Positions 35,580-45,203 of a stretch of 47,916 bases of DNA are shown piece after piece. The stretch comes from Marinagarivorans sp. (GTDB taxonomy: Bacteria; Pseudomonadota; Gammaproteobacteria; Pseudomonadales; Cellvibrionaceae). The translations under genes were made by a program, and so were the position numbers. The stretch spans positions 1 through 47,916 of the forward strand of contig JANQJB010000077.1 of NCBI GenBank assembly GCA_028281865.1. Direction: 5' to 3'. Numbering within the stretch: the stretch's first letter is position 1; the number at the start of each line of letters is the position of its first letter. The notes beneath the pieces are model-generated. The model was not told where the DNA came from. It saw only the letters and a program-made list of their open reading frames with translations, and ran no database searches.

Positions 35580-36461
35580 CTAGTGAGTTTGATCTGGGTC
35601 GATGGAAAAGATATCGTATTTTTTCTCGATTGGATTGCAAACACGCGCAAGTTTTGCACTAACCGCAGCGTTGACCGCGCAGTAGACTTTCGCTACCTCA
35701 TCAAAAGTGTGGCATAAAACGACCCGTGGGTCGGATGCGACTCCGGCTTCACGAATTTTGTTAGCCATGTAGGTTTTTACCGGTTCGGTGCTTACCAGCC
35801 CAGCCGGCAGCTTATTCAAGCCTGCCTGCACCTTATTGCAAATTTCGGTAAGCTCTTTGTTAAGGCGCTCGATCACCGTAACGTAACCCTCTTGCTTCAT
35901 TTCTTTATGCATGGAAACTGAGAATTTGAGTAATTCAGTTTTCATTAGCCCTTGGTTTAATGAAGGTTCTAATTGTTTAAGTAATTGGACTATTGTTAAA
36001 AGCTTCAAATTGTAATTTTGGTTTTTTCCGTCTACCAGGAAGCATGCTGCGGCTGCACGATGACCCATGTTTTTATTTAAGCTCGTTATCACCTGCTGGC
36101 ATTTTTTGTATTGGTTCAGCATATCGGATTTTTTCTCTTCCAATTTAGTTTTTTCAGCCTCGTTGGTAAATCCGAATTCATTCATCCAGCCATCGCAGTA
36201 ACTTCTGACGACTTGCATGCCTAGCGATTTTTCATTGGTAAAAGCAGAATTATTTTGTTCGAGTGATTTACGCAGGCCGATCACGGATTTCGTAATATGT
36301 GCTTTCTTTTTATTTTGTGTCAGTGGTTTTAATTCCTGCAAATTCGGTACTTGCCAACAGTAGTTAGCTGCAAACCAATTATTGGTGTAGCATGAAAGTA
36401 TATCTTTGTCTTTTAATACAGCGCTGTTTATTGAAGAGTTTGATTCTGTATTTGTTGGCAT
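35580..36461 (-). CDS. Unrecognised 293-residue protein
   Basis: The start at ATG 36461 follows a GTGAGAAAAG site; a TTG six codons earlier is less likely. There is no signal peptide or membrane helix, so it is probably cytoplasmic. It is Lys-rich, largely helical by eye, with cysteines spread through it (DILSCY, ANYCWQV, RSYCDGW, YKKCQQV, AAACFLV, EICNKV, VLCHTF, VYCAV, ARVCNP). Regular spacing of a zinc site is not evident. I see no repeated unit and no family. It is flanked by long noncoding stretches and is not in an operon. Confidence 0.6.
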   Translation of the reverse strand: MPTNTESNSSINSAVLKDKDILSCYTNNWFAANYCWQVPNLQELKPLTQNKKKAHITKSVIGLRKSLEQNNSAFTNEKSLGMQVVRSYCDGWMNEFGFTNEAEKTKLEEKKSDMLNQYKKCQQVITSLNKNMGHRAAAACFLVDGKNQNYNLKLLTIVQLLKQLEPSLNQGLMKTELLKFSVSMHKEMKQEGYVTVIERLNKELTEICNKVQAGLNKLPAGLVSTEPVKTYMANKIREAGVASDPRVVLCHTFDEVAKVYCAVNAAVSAKLARVCNPIEKKYDIFSIDPDQTH

Positions 36462-36898
36462 AAATCTTTTCTCACGCAATTCTTGTCGTAATTCTGGCTA
36501 AGTCTATTTATCTATCCGTGCAAGCCTTTAATTTATTGAGGCCTTAGGTGTATTTGCCTACCACAATTAGTGGCTAATTTAAAAAACAAACTCGAAATCA
36601 TGACTGAGTGTCCAGGCTGAAATCAAATTTTGTGTTGGGTATATAGGCACTAACTTTCTATGCTAGAAAGAAGGCTGGGTCACAGTTATCAACTGCTTTT
36701 GCGGAACTGGTTTGCTCACTAGCCTGGTCGCTCGTTCAGGTTGAATCCGTTCTTACAGCTCCTTAACCACAGTATAGCCCTCTAGCATTGGCATCGATGT
36801 TAAATTTTCTTATGAGCATTTGAGGGATTCCTTCGAATAGTTATAGATCGGCCAAGCGTTACCATCGCATGTCGACATTCTAATTCTCTGTTTCGACG

Positions 36899-36927
36899 TT
36901 CTCAGCAGCGGGGATTTCATGTAGAAT
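36899..36927 (+). promoter_or_regulatory. Candidate sigma70 promoter for prfB-lysS
   Basis: TTCTCA, a 17-base spacer and TAGAAT. The -10 box differs from consensus at one base, the -35 box at two. It would start transcription near 36934, about 95 bases before the prfB start. Confidence 0.4.
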
Positions 36928-36975
36928 CTGCGCCTTTTAGCCGTCATTTCTGCCGCATCTAAACAATGGTAGCAG

Positions 36976-37013
36976 TACAAACTGGGGCAGCAGATACAAA
37001 CTAGGACAGCAAA
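36976..37013. repeat. Imperfect 19-bp tandem repeat in the prfB leader
   Basis: TACAAACTGGGGCAGCAGA followed directly by TACAAACTAGGACAGCAAA (16 of 19 equal), then a partial TACACTGG. It lies inside the predicted 5' leader of prfB. Confidence 0.6.
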
Positions 37014-37029
37014 TACACTGGATATTGAA

Positions 37030-38131
37030 ATGTCACTTGAAGTAAATCCGTTATTAAGCATGTTGGCTGATATGCATACCCGCACTGATATTCTCAGGGG
37101 GTATCTTTGAATACGAAAACAAAAAAGAGCGACTGGCCGAAGTTGAGCTTGAGTTAGGCGAACCGGATATCTGGAATGACCCGGAGCGCGCGCAAGATCT
37201 GGGGCGTGAACGTGCTTCGTTGCAACAAGTCGTCGAAACTATCGAAAGCTTGGATCAGGGTGTGTCGGATTGTCGCGATCTTATTGAAATGGCGGTTGAA
37301 GAAAACGATGCTGCGAGCATAGTAGAAATCGAAGGGGAAATTGGCGCCCTCGATGCTTTGCTAGCCAAGCTTGAATTTCGGCGTATGTTTTCCGGTGAGA
37401 TGGACCCTAATAATGCCTATCTCGATATTCAAGCCGGGTCAGGCGGCACGGAAGCGCAAGACTGGGCGGAGATGTTGCTGCGTATGTACTTGCGTTGGGG
37501 TGAAGATAAAGGTTTTAAAACCACGTTGGAAGAAGTTTCTCCCGGCGATGTTGCAGGTATTAAAAGTGCTACGATTCGCTACGAAGGTGAATATGCTTTC
37601 GGTTGGTTGCGAACGGAAACAGGGGTTCACCGCCTGGTTCGCAAGTCACCGTTTGATTCAGGAAATCGTCGCCACACTTCATTTGCTTCGGTCTTTCTTG
37701 CGCCAGAGATTTCAGACGATATTGAAATCGATATTAACCCAGCTGATTTGCGTACCGACACTTATCGGGCCAGTGGCGCTGGTGGTCAGCACGTCAATAA
37801 AACAGACTCCGCAGTGCGTATCACGCATGAACCGAGTGGGATAGTAGTGCAGTGCCAGAGCGAGCGATCACAGCATCAAAATCGAGATAAAGCGATGAAA
37901 ATGCTGCGCGCACGTTTGTACGAACAAGAAGTATTAAAACGCAGTGCCGAAAAACAAGCGATGGAAGATAATAAAGCTGATATCGGCTGGGGAAGTCAGA
38001 TTCGCTCTTATGTGCTGGACGATTCACGTATCAAAGATTTGCGCACCGGAGTACAGACCTCTAACTGCCAAGCCGTATTGGATGGTGACTTAGATGATTT
38101 TATTGAAGCGAGCTTAAAAGCCGGCTTATAA
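37030..38131 (+). CDS. prfB: Peptide chain release factor 2, with programmed +1 frameshift
   Basis: The gene is in two frames: codons 1-26 from ATG 37030 read to an in-frame TGA (37108-37110), and after a +1 shift reading continues from 37109 to 38131, giving 366 residues, one more than E. coli RF2. The join reads LRGYL then [13 protein letters not shown], as in known RF2. SPF (206-208), the stop-codon recognition motif for UGA/UAA, and GGQ (251-253), the peptide-release motif, are intact. RF2 shortage favours the shift, so the protein controls its own level. lysS follows after 47 bases, the classic order. Annotating only the second frame would lose the N-terminus. Confidence 0.98.
37096..37111 (+). 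promoter_or_regulatory. RF2 autoregulatory frameshift site
   Basis: The sequence AGGGGGTATCTTTGAA contains an internal Shine-Dalgarno-like AGGGGG three bases before the CTT slippery codon, then TGA. E. coli has the same elements with TGAC instead of TGAA. The ribosome slips from CTT to TTT and skips one base. Confidence 0.97.
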
Positions 38132-38178
38132 AATTAATATGATTTGAAAAACTAAAACTCTCAGCGATCAAAACAAAT

Positions 38179-39741
38179 ATGAGCGATCAAAACAATAAAG
38201 TTGAAGAAAGTAAGCAAGAAGAAAACAAACTCATTGCGGAAAGACGCGGTAAATTAACGCAAATTCGCGAAAAAGGTGTTGCGTTCCCCAATGATTTTCG
38301 CCGTGATCATTATGCGCAGGATTTGCAAAATGAGCATAGTGAAAAAAGCAAAGAAGAATTAGAAAAGCTTGCTTACCAAGTAGCGGTTGCTGGGCGAGTG
38401 ATGGCCAAGCGCGGTCCATTTATGGTTCTGCAAGACATGAGCGGACAAGTTCAATTGTATGCCGATAAAAGTGTGCAAAAGGACATCAAAGCACGTTGGG
38501 GGCAGTGGGATATTGGAGATATTGTTGGCGTGCAAGGCGCATTGCATAAATCAGGCAAAGGCGATTTGTATGTCAACCTGGAACAGTATTCATTATTGAC
38601 AAAGTCGTTGCGGCCACTACCAGATAAATATCACGGCCTTGCCGATCAAGAGTTACGTTATCGCCAGCGTTATGTTGATTTGATCGTCAACCCCGAAATT
38701 CGCGACGTTTTTATTATTCGTTCTAAAGTCATCGACTATATCCGAAACTTTTTAAACCAGCGACAATTTACTGAAGCTGAAACCCCGATGCTGCAAGTGA
38801 TTCCCGGAGGTGCTACTGCTCGCCCTTTTATCACGCATCACAACGCGCTCGATATCGATATGTATTTGCGTATCGCACCGGAATTATATTTGAAGCGCTT
38901 AGTTGTTGGTGGCTTCGAGCGAGTGTATGAAATTAACCGTAATTTCCGTAACGAAGGACTCAGTACCCGCCACAACCCAGAATTCACAATGCTTGAATTT
39001 TATCAGGCCTATGCTGATTACCGGGATTTGATGAACCTGACTGAGGAGTTGTTAAAAGGTATTGCACGGGACGTTATCGGAAAAACTCAAATTATTAATA
39101 CTTTGCCCGATACAGGCGACTCAAACCCTAAGCAAATTATCTACGATTTCGCTAAGCCCTTTGCGCGAATGACGGTGTTTGATGCGATATTAAAATATAA
39201 TCCCGATTTACGAGCCTCTGACATCGATACTGTGGATGCTGCGCTTGCTGTTGCCAAAAAGCTCGATATTCCCACTAAGGAAAGCTGGGGTCTTGGAAAA
39301 ATTCAAATAGAAATTTTTGAAAAAACGGTCGAATACCGGCTTGAACAACCCACCTTTATTACAGAATACCCAACCGAAGTATCACCGTTGGCACGGCGGA
39401 ATGACAACAATCCATTTGTTACGGACCGCTTTGAATTTTTTGTTGGCGGGCGAGAAATAGCTAATGGATTCTCTGAGTTAAACGATGCCGAAGATCAAGC
39501 AGAACGTTTTCAGATGCAGGTGCAGGAGAAAGATGCTGGTGATGATGAGGCCATGCACTATGATGCCGATTATATTCGTGCTTTGGAATATGGCTTGCCA
39601 CCGACGGCAGGCGAGGGAATTGGCATTGATCGCTTAGTGATGTTTTTAACTGACTCGCCATCAATTCGAGATGTTTTGTTATTTCCACATATGCGACCGG
39701 AATTAAATTTGGCGGAAGAAAAATTAAGCGTAGACGATTAG
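38179..39741 (+). CDS. lysS: Lysyl-tRNA synthetase, class II
   Basis: A 520-residue enzyme, slightly longer than E. coli LysS (505) because of a charged N-terminal extension. The OB-fold anticodon-binding domain is at about 70-170 ([25 protein letters not shown]). Class II motif 2 is [21 protein letters not shown], and motif 3 is [15 protein letters not shown] with [13 protein letters not shown]. It charges tRNA-Lys. It is cotranscribed with prfB. There is no clear ribosome site before ATG 38179; instead a 14-base direct repeat, AGCGATCAAAACAA (38163-38176 and 38182-38195), straddles the start codon. Confidence 0.98.
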   Translation: MSDQNNKVEESKQEENKLIAERRGKLTQIREKGVAFPNDFRRDHYAQDLQNEHSEKSKEELEKLAYQVAVAGRVMAKRGPFMVLQDMSGQVQLYADKSVQKDIKARWGQWDIGDIVGVQGALHKSGKGDLYVNLEQYSLLTKSLRPLPDKYHGLADQELRYRQRYVDLIVNPEIRDVFIIRSKVIDYIRNFLNQRQFTEAETPMLQVIPGGATARPFITHHNALDIDMYLRIAPELYLKRLVVGGFERVYEINRNFRNEGLSTRHNPEFTMLEFYQAYADYRDLMNLTEELLKGIARDVIGKTQIINTLPDTGDSNPKQIIYDFAKPFARMTVFDAILKYNPDLRASDIDTVDAALAVAKKLDIPTKESWGLGKIQIEIFEKTVEYRLEQPTFITEYPTEVSPLARRNDNNPFVTDRFEFFVGGREIANGFSELNDAEDQAERFQMQVQEKDAGDDEAMHYDADYIRALEYGLPPTAGEGIGIDRLVMFLTDSPSIRDVLLFPHMRPELNLAEEKLSVDD

Positions 39742-39790
39742 GGCATTATTTGTAGATGCCTTGGTTAAATTATTTTGTGAGCTAAATGTT

Positions 39791-40474
39791 ATGACTAAGA
39801 GAGAAATACAATTAGACCCGTCGTGGTTACAATACTTGCAAAGCGAATTTGACCAAGAATATATGCAAAGCTTGCGCGCCTTTTTGCAGGCGGAAAAACA
39901 GCTGGGTAAAACGATATATCCAAAAGGTGAATTGATATTCAATGCGTTAAATACAACTCACTTCGACACCGTTAAGGTTGTAATACTCGGTCAGGACCCT
40001 TATCACGGCCCTGGCCAGGCTCACGGCTTGTGTTTTTCTGTATTACCAGGTGTTCAGTTTCCACCATCTCTGCTCAATATTTTTAAAGAAATTGAGCGGG
40101 ATATTGGCATCGCAGTTCCTCGGAGTGGTTGCCTGCAATCTTGGGCTGAGCAAGGCGTGTTGTTACTCAATGCGACCTTGACCGTCGAGCGCGCTCGCGC
40201 GGGCTCTCACCAGGGTAAAGGTTGGGAAACGTTTACCGATAAAATTATTGCTTTGTTAAATGAAAAGCGAGACGGTTTGGTTTTTTTACTCTGGGGAAGT
40301 TATGCGCAAAAAAAAGGTGCGCTTATAGATCAATCACGGCACTGTGTATTGAAGTCGCCGCATCCCTCTCCACTGTCAGCGCATCGTGGTTTTTTGGGAA
40401 ATGCGCATTTTTCTCAAGCCAATAATTGGTTAACTCAGCAGGGTCAAACGCCAATAGATTGGTCAGTACAGTAA
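39791..40474 (+). CDS. ung: Uracil-DNA glycosylase, family 1
   Basis: 227 residues from ATG 39791, chosen because [12 protein letters not shown] lines up with the usual N-terminus; the frame extends ten codons upstream. The water-activating motif is [14 protein letters not shown] with catalytic D69, and the minor-groove loop motif is [11 protein letters not shown] with the catalytic His. [23 protein letters not shown] is also conserved. It removes uracil from DNA as the first step of base excision repair. It lies 49 bases after lysS and could be read from the same transcript. Confidence 0.98.
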   Translation: MTKREIQLDPSWLQYLQSEFDQEYMQSLRAFLQAEKQLGKTIYPKGELIFNALNTTHFDTVKVVILGQDPYHGPGQAHGLCFSVLPGVQFPPSLLNIFKEIERDIGIAVPRSGCLQSWAEQGVLLLNATLTVERARAGSHQGKGWETFTDKIIALLNEKRDGLVFLLWGSYAQKKGALIDQSRHCVLKSPHPSPLSAHRGFLGNAHFSQANNWLTQQGQTPIDWSVQ

Positions 40475-40508
40475 AGTATTTTTGATGGGTTCTAGTGACT
40501 TTTTGCCA

Positions 40509-40550
40509 GTGAAATATTTTATTGGTGAAACGTTTTATTAGTGAAGCATC
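40509..40550. repeat. Degenerate 16-bp tandem repeat between ung and the HDOD gene
   Basis: Three successive units starting GTGAA: GTGAAATATTTTATTG, GTGAAACGTTTTATTA and GTGAAGCATC. The last reaches into the 3' end of the HDOD gene. No function is evident. Confidence 0.55.
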
Positions 40551-41416
40551 TTCATCGCTTCGAGCATTTCTTCGCTTAAGTCTTCTGCTTCTGCCGTTTC
40601 AATATCTGGGTCTAGTCCCAAGCGATCAAACGATTTCACTTTTTGTAAATCGATGCCATCAAAGACGTTGCCCGAGGCTGTCTGGCTTTGAATCATTGCC
40701 ACCGTGACGATGTCTGCGTAATCGGCTTTGGGTATATCGCGATTGAAATTTAAATAATCTTCCGGAACATTGTGGATGTCGACCGGAAATTCCCAAGCTT
40801 TTAAAATACGCGCGCCAATTTTGGGGTGAACTTCCTCTGTAATTTTGTCGAGGGTCATTCCGTCCTGTAGCAGTTTCGGATGATCCTCTGCAAATGATAG
40901 AACAGGCAGTATTCCAATTTGATGAACAAGGCCAGCCAGTGTCGCTTGATCGGGGCGAAGATTGGTTTTGTGCTTGCATAACAAGTTACATATTCCGGCA
41001 ATTTCGCTCGACTCTGACCAGACCTTGCGCAGGCGTCTGTCTACCATATCGGTAGTTGCTTGGAACATTTGCTCCATGGCTAAGCCGATGGCCAACGAGC
41101 TAGTGGTCGCCATACCCAAGCGCATAAGCGCCATATTTAAATCTTCAATTTCAGTGGTGCCGCGATAAATGGGGCTATTGGATACCTTAATAATACGCGC
41201 AGTTAAAGCTGCGTCACTTGCGATAACTTTACCGAGGTCTTTAATACTGGAAGAGTCCTCGTTGACAACTTCTTTCACTCTAACGGCCATTTCAGGCATC
41301 GTGGGCAATACTAATTTGTCTGCATCGATAGCTTTGTTTATTGCTTCATAAACTTTGGCGGAAAGAGGCGTCATAGTTGTATTCCGATTACCTTCTATTA
41401 CTGTGTTCGCTTGCAT
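40538..41416 (-). CDS. HDOD domain signaling protein
   Basis: A 292-residue protein from ATG 41416; an ATG at 41374 is another candidate. The HDOD domain spans about 35-235: KLVLPTMPEMAVRVKEVV, then IASDAALTARIIKVSNSPIY, MALMRLGMATTSSLAIG, and HQIGILPVLSF where an HD phosphohydrolase would keep its metal-binding His-Asp; HDOD proteins usually lack catalysis. The C-terminus is a short acidic tail (EAEDLSEEMLEAM). Members take part in signaling, motility or stress responses in proteobacteria. It is convergent with ung and in the same direction as ygfZ, 126 bases apart. Confidence 0.92.
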   Translation of the reverse strand: MQANTVIEGNRNTTMTPLSAKVYEAINKAIDADKLVLPTMPEMAVRVKEVVNEDSSSIKDLGKVIASDAALTARIIKVSNSPIYRGTTEIEDLNMALMRLGMATTSSLAIGLAMEQMFQATTDMVDRRLRKVWSESSEIAGICNLLCKHKTNLRPDQATLAGLVHQIGILPVLSFAEDHPKLLQDGMTLDKITEEVHPKIGARILKAWEFPVDIHNVPEDYLNFNRDIPKADYADIVTVAMIQSQTASGNVFDGIDLQKVKSFDRLGLDPDIETAEAEDLSEEMLEAMKMLH

Positions 41417-41542
41417 TGTTCACGAGCTCTTAATATTGCGTTGTTCGCTTGCACAAATATGGAGCGCGATCATGACCTCTCGTGGGTACTTCTGAGTAAA
41501 AAATGTACACAAAAACGCGCGAAATCTAAATTTGCCTGACTA

Positions 41543-42556
41543 TTAAGTTATAGCATAGGGAAGGGAGTGCCATTGGAGTTTTATTGGCTCCGACGAGCCA
41601 AAATTGAGTGGCATTTCCGTGTTGGCGTATTCATCATTCAATACGACTAGCATTTCGAAACTTGTTTTATTTTTACTTGTGAGAATCACTTGCCCGATAG
41701 CCTGTTTGGTCTGGCTATCGATGATCTCTACGCCAGGTTCTGGCAGCTGGGAAAAAACGTCCGTACTGATACGATAGAGATGTTTTTTGGGACGGCCCTT
41801 GTAGCGTAGGCGCGCAACAATTTCTTGGCCGGTGAAGCAACCTTTGTCAAAACTAATTCCACCCGCGAGATCAAAATTCAAAACTTGCGGCACGAGTCTG
41901 TCCTCGTTACCGATTCGAATTTCTGCAATGCCGGCACTGATATTGGCGAAATCCCATATTTCAGCAGTACCGACACCCAGGGTTTGGGTGAGCGGTTGCC
42001 AAAGTTCAGATGCAAAATCCGTCGTTATCCACAGCTCATATTGTGACTCGCGATGACGAATAATCGTGTAATTCTTATTTCGAATGAAGCCGAGGTCTGC
42101 CTGAGGTAAATCTATAATCTTTTCAACCTGAGGTTTGCGATCGGAGTTTACAAACAGCCCAAAGCAAAGCCAGTTTTCGTCAATCTCGATTTTTGCTTTG
42201 GCAAAGACTATGTATTTCTTAAACTGTGCGAGCGCATAGTCACTAATGCTTGTGTGCACGCGTAAGCCGATGTGCTCAGGGTCTATATGCGCCATGAAAA
42301 AACTGCTGAGCATTCTTCCCTTTGCTGAACAGTGTCCGCCGAGCAAAGCCGTCATTTCATTGAGCTTGCGTAGATCGCAGGTGCATTGACCCTGCAAAAA
42401 TTGTTGCGCATCTGGACCACTCGCCACGAGCAAATCGTAATGCGGCAACGGACAAATTAGATTGTCTTCGCTAGTGTAGGAAGAGCGCTGCTCGTTGCCT
42501 TCGAGCGCTAATAAGCCTTGCGATGCCAAAAAGTTTTGCCAATTCGGGTTTTTCAT
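41543..42556 (-). CDS. ygfZ: YgfZ-type folate-binding iron-sulfur cluster repair protein
   Basis: A 337-residue protein of the GcvT-like fold. The signature K-G-C-[FY]-x-G-Q-E is present as K238-GCFTGQE, with C240 the conserved cysteine needed in E. coli. GRMLSSFFMAH (80-90) and LGVGTAEIWDFANISAGIAEI fit the family. YgfZ uses tetrahydrofolate to help maintain certain Fe-S enzymes such as MiaB. The start at ATG 42556 gives the usual length. The gene stands alone and is divergent from cnoX across 256 bases. Confidence 0.95.
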   Translation of the reverse strand: MKNPNWQNFLASQGLLALEGNEQRSSYTSEDNLICPLPHYDLLVASGPDAQQFLQGQCTCDLRKLNEMTALLGGHCSAKGRMLSSFFMAHIDPEHIGLRVHTSISDYALAQFKKYIVFAKAKIEIDENWLCFGLFVNSDRKPQVEKIIDLPQADLGFIRNKNYTIIRHRESQYELWITTDFASELWQPLTQTLGVGTAEIWDFANISAGIAEIRIGNEDRLVPQVLNFDLAGGISFDKGCFTGQEIVARLRYKGRPKKHLYRISTDVFSQLPEPGVEIIDSQTKQAIGQVILTSKNKTSFEMLVVLNDEYANTEMPLNFGSSEPIKLQWHSLPYAIT

Positions 42557-42812
42557 TTGAATTTAAAGTATGTATGGGTGTGAGGGAATTGCTTAGTGTA
42601 ATTTAACCCAAATAAATCAGTTGAATCTACTGCGAACGCCTAATTTACTGAAGATGATGTACCTCGGACGACCTGACGAGGGTTCAACCGATTAATTTAA
42701 GTTTAAAGAACTTTTTACGCGCTAGTGAGAGCACAGACCTATTTGGTGTTTGCATTAGGTCGAAGCTGTTGTTAACTTTGCTGCATTAACGTTTGAGTAT
42801 GGAGCTAAGCAT

Positions 42813-43667
42813 TTGAACACCTCGATAGTCGATGTCACAGAAGAAAACGCACAAGCGGTTTTGATAGACGAGTCTTTTAAGCGCCCGGTCCTTGTCGATT
42901 TTTGGGCTGATTGGTGTGGTCCATGTAAGACATTGGCTCCCATTCTGGTAAAACTCGCTCATGAATACAACGGCGACTTCCTGCTGGCAAAAGTTGATGC
43001 TGATGCGCTAGGGCCGTTAGCTTCTCAATTTGGTGTGCAAAGTTTGCCTACCTTAATTGTCATGATTGAGGGTCGTCCCGTCGATATGCTGGTCGGAGCG
43101 CAAGCCGAGACCGCGATTCGTGAGATGTTGAGAAAGCATTTGCCCGAGCCTTGGCAAAAAGACCTTGCTGAGGCTCAAGCACTTGTGCAAGCAGGTAAAC
43201 TGGAAGAAGCGTTAACGCTTTTGCGACAGGCTTACAAAGATTCCAATGAAACGATTGCGATAAACTTCGCTTTGACAAGCGTGTTGATAGAACTTAAGCG
43301 CTATGACGAAGCTGAAAAGCTGCTGGGTACCGTCCGTTTGAAGGATCAAAATCACGATTACGAGCAGTTAAAAGCGCGACTTGATTTGGCGCAAAATGCG
43401 GAAAAAGCTCCGGAGATAACGGCGCTAGAAGAACAGCTCGCGCAAAGCCCCGACGATCTAAACCTAGTGATACAACTCGCTGCCAAGTACACCCAAAACC
43501 AACATCAAAAAGACGCGTTAGAGCTTTTGTTTAAGGTAATGCAAAAGGACATCAACGCGAAAGACGGTGAGATTAAAAAAGAGTTTTTGGAAATTCTTGC
43601 CGTGCTTGGCGCGAGTGATCCGTTGACGAAAAGCTATCGCGGTAGACTTTATTCACTATTGTATTAG
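42813..43667 (+). CDS. cnoX: Thioredoxin-TPR chaperedoxin, CnoX/YbbN family
   Basis: 284 residues from a TTG start. The upstream ATG (42799) is out of frame and closed by TGA, and GGAG lies 9 bases before the TTG. The thioredoxin domain (1-110) has a full WCGPC active site (C35, C38), unlike E. coli CnoX, where it is SQHC, so redox activity is likely, as reported for Caulobacter CnoX. Residues 115-284 are TPR-like helices (DLAEAQALVQAGKLEEALTLLRQAY). CnoX protects proteins from chlorine-type oxidants and hands them to GroEL. It is a single gene. Confidence 0.93.
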   Translation: MNTSIVDVTEENAQAVLIDESFKRPVLVDFWADWCGPCKTLAPILVKLAHEYNGDFLLAKVDADALGPLASQFGVQSLPTLIVMIEGRPVDMLVGAQAETAIREMLRKHLPEPWQKDLAEAQALVQAGKLEEALTLLRQAYKDSNETIAINFALTSVLIELKRYDEAEKLLGTVRLKDQNHDYEQLKARLDLAQNAEKAPEITALEEQLAQSPDDLNLVIQLAAKYTQNQHQKDALELLFKVMQKDINAKDGEIKKEFLEILAVLGASDPLTKSYRGRLYSLLY

Positions 43668-43859
43668 CGTTAAATAGATCGAGACTGGCCCCAAGCAATA
43701 GCAAAATATCACGCGTTTACCTCATCTTTTTGATTTCCCTGCATTTCAGCGTTAACGCTGGAAATTTCAAGTTTCGCTGGCATAATGGTCGACCTTTTTG
43801 GCAGAGCCTCTGACGTGGATGCTCTGCCGCTAGATGTCGATTAATTGTTGAGGATGTCC
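43668..43859 (+). promoter_or_regulatory. serC upstream region with palindrome and hairpin
   Basis: A perfect palindrome, CAGCGTTAACGCTG (43747-43760), and a hairpin, GGCAGAGC/GCTCTGCC (43800-43807 and 43821-43828), 32 bases before the serC start. The palindrome could be an operator. The hairpin could be a terminator of cnoX or part of the serC leader; its left side follows a T-run, which would suit minus-strand termination less well than plus. Neither has a known owner. Confidence 0.45.
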
Positions 43860-44978
43860 ATGCAGCCAACCGTCTTTCCCGAAAACCCTAATTTCTCTTC
43901 TGGTCCCTGCAGTAAACGCCCTGGCTACGCTTTGGAAAAGCTTGATACTGCGGTTTTGGGGCGCTCGCATCGCTCTGCTTTGGGCAAAGACATGCTTGGT
44001 CGTGCGTGTACTTATACTGCCGAGATACTCGGTCTACCCGAGGGCTATAGAGTGGGTATAGTGCCTGGCTCAGATACCGGTGCGGTTGAAATGGCGATGT
44101 GGTCGATGCTCGGCGCGCGAGGCCTTGACATTCTTGCCTGGGAGTCCTTTGGCAGTGGTTGGGTAACGGATGTGACAAAGCAGCTCAAGCTTGAAAATAC
44201 TCGTGTTTTCGAGGCCGATTACGGCCAGCTACCTGATCTTAGCCTCGTCAATTTTAGTCACGACGTTGTGTTTACCTGGAACGGTACAACCTCGGGGGTA
44301 AAGGTTCCGCATGGTGATTGGATTCCCTCAGACCGAGAAGGCTTAACGATTTGCGACGCAACCTCCGCAGTTTTTGCGATGGAGCTGCCGTGGGAAAAGC
44401 TCGATGTGATTACTTTTTCTTGGCAAAAAGTGCTCGGTGGTGAGGGCGCCCATGGGGTTTTGATTTTAAGTCCACGCGCAGTTGAACGTTTGGAGTCCTA
44501 CACACCCCCATGGCCATTACCCAAAATCTTTCGCCTGACGAAAGGCGGTAAATTAATTGACGGCATCTTCAAAGGCGCAACGATCAATACACCCTCAATG
44601 CTCTGCGTTGCTGACTATATAGACGCGCTTGACTGGGTGTCTGCACTCGGTGGCTCGCAAGCTACCATCGAGAAGTCAAACGCAAACTTGGCCGTCATCG
44701 AAAACTTTGTTGCGCAAAATGCCTGGATTAGTTTTTTGGCCGAGAGCGAAGCTACACGCTCGAACACGAGTGTTTGTTTAACATTGAACGCAGAGCCGGA
44801 GCAGGTTAAGCAAATAGTCAAACTGCTTGCAGATAAAGGAGTGGCCTATGATATCGGCGCGTATCGCGATGCTCCCCCAGGGATTCGGATTTGGGCTGGT
44901 GCAACAATTGAGCAGGCGGATTTGGAAGCATTGATGCCCTGGCTGGCCTGGGCATTTAATGAGGTCGTAAGCGCTTAA
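43860..44978 (+). CDS. serC: Phosphoserine aminotransferase
   Basis: 372 residues from ATG 43860, where TTGAGG sits at the right distance; ATG 43854 is too close to it. It is a class V aminotransferase with the PLP lysine K190 in [14 protein letters not shown], and [12 protein letters not shown] at the N-terminus. It belongs to the branch common in alphaproteobacteria and some marine gammaproteobacteria rather than the E. coli-type SerC. It converts 3-phosphohydroxypyruvate and glutamate to phosphoserine and 2-oxoglutarate, the second step of serine synthesis. serA lies downstream in the same direction. Confidence 0.94.
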   Translation: MQPTVFPENPNFSSGPCSKRPGYALEKLDTAVLGRSHRSALGKDMLGRACTYTAEILGLPEGYRVGIVPGSDTGAVEMAMWSMLGARGLDILAWESFGSGWVTDVTKQLKLENTRVFEADYGQLPDLSLVNFSHDVVFTWNGTTSGVKVPHGDWIPSDREGLTICDATSAVFAMELPWEKLDVITFSWQKVLGGEGAHGVLILSPRAVERLESYTPPWPLPKIFRLTKGGKLIDGIFKGATINTPSMLCVADYIDALDWVSALGGSQATIEKSNANLAVIENFVAQNAWISFLAESEATRSNTSVCLTLNAEPEQVKQIVKLLADKGVAYDIGAYRDAPPGIRIWAGATIEQADLEALMPWLAWAFNEVVSA

Positions 44979-45097
44979 GTTTTGAATATCAATTGAGTTC
45001 CAGCGAAATGAGCAAGCCTAGCTTGAACGGGACTTTGCTTGAACTTTTCAAAAAAACAAAGAATCGGTAAAACCGAGAACTGAAAAAATGAGGGGCC

Positions 45098-45125
45098 AAA
45101 AAAAAACGCCCCGGAAGTCCGGGGC
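45098..45125 (-). terminator. Strong intrinsic terminator on the minus strand
   Basis: On the minus strand GCCCCGG, loop ACTT, CCGGGGC is followed by G and nine T residues. On the plus strand the run is A and precedes the stem, so it does not serve serC. Confidence 0.9.
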
Positions 45126-45203
45126 CGAATCGAAGAAACAAGGATTTACCAGGTTAGTCGCATTAGATGCTCATAAGCTGGCAAGACTTACATATGAAAA
45201 AAG
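45098..45203 (-). ncRNA. Predicted small RNA, about 105 nt, opposite to serC and serA
   Basis: A strong intrinsic terminator ends a minus-strand transcript here although no minus-strand gene exists upstream. A good -10 box TATACT lies at 45215-45210 on the minus strand, which would start the RNA near 45203. Its -35 is poor, and a sigma54-like TGGCACG (GG spaced 10 bases from TC, not GC) overlaps it. Inside, GCATCTAATGC can form a small stem-loop. The family is not recognised. The 5' end is uncertain; the 3' end is well supported. Confidence 0.55.

Larger units (their letters stand above)
36462..37029. other. Intergenic region upstream of prfB
   Basis: 568 bases without a supported gene. It contains a candidate promoter for prfB (36899-36927) and an imperfect tandem repeat (36976-37013). 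Open frames on the minus strand overlap the prfB leader and look like chance. Confidence 0.5.

Noticed and set aside
36810-37085. Minus-strand 91-codon frame overlapping the prfB start
   Set aside because: Overlaps the real prfB N-terminus and its promoter; no ribosome site and no family features.
37108-37110. TGA in prfB as a disabling mutation
   Set aside because: It is the programmed frameshift site with AGGGGG and CTT; the downstream frame is intact and conserved.
43845-43859. Upstream TTG/ATG starts of serC
   Set aside because: The TTGAGG ribosome site overlaps or abuts them; ATG 43860 has correct spacing.
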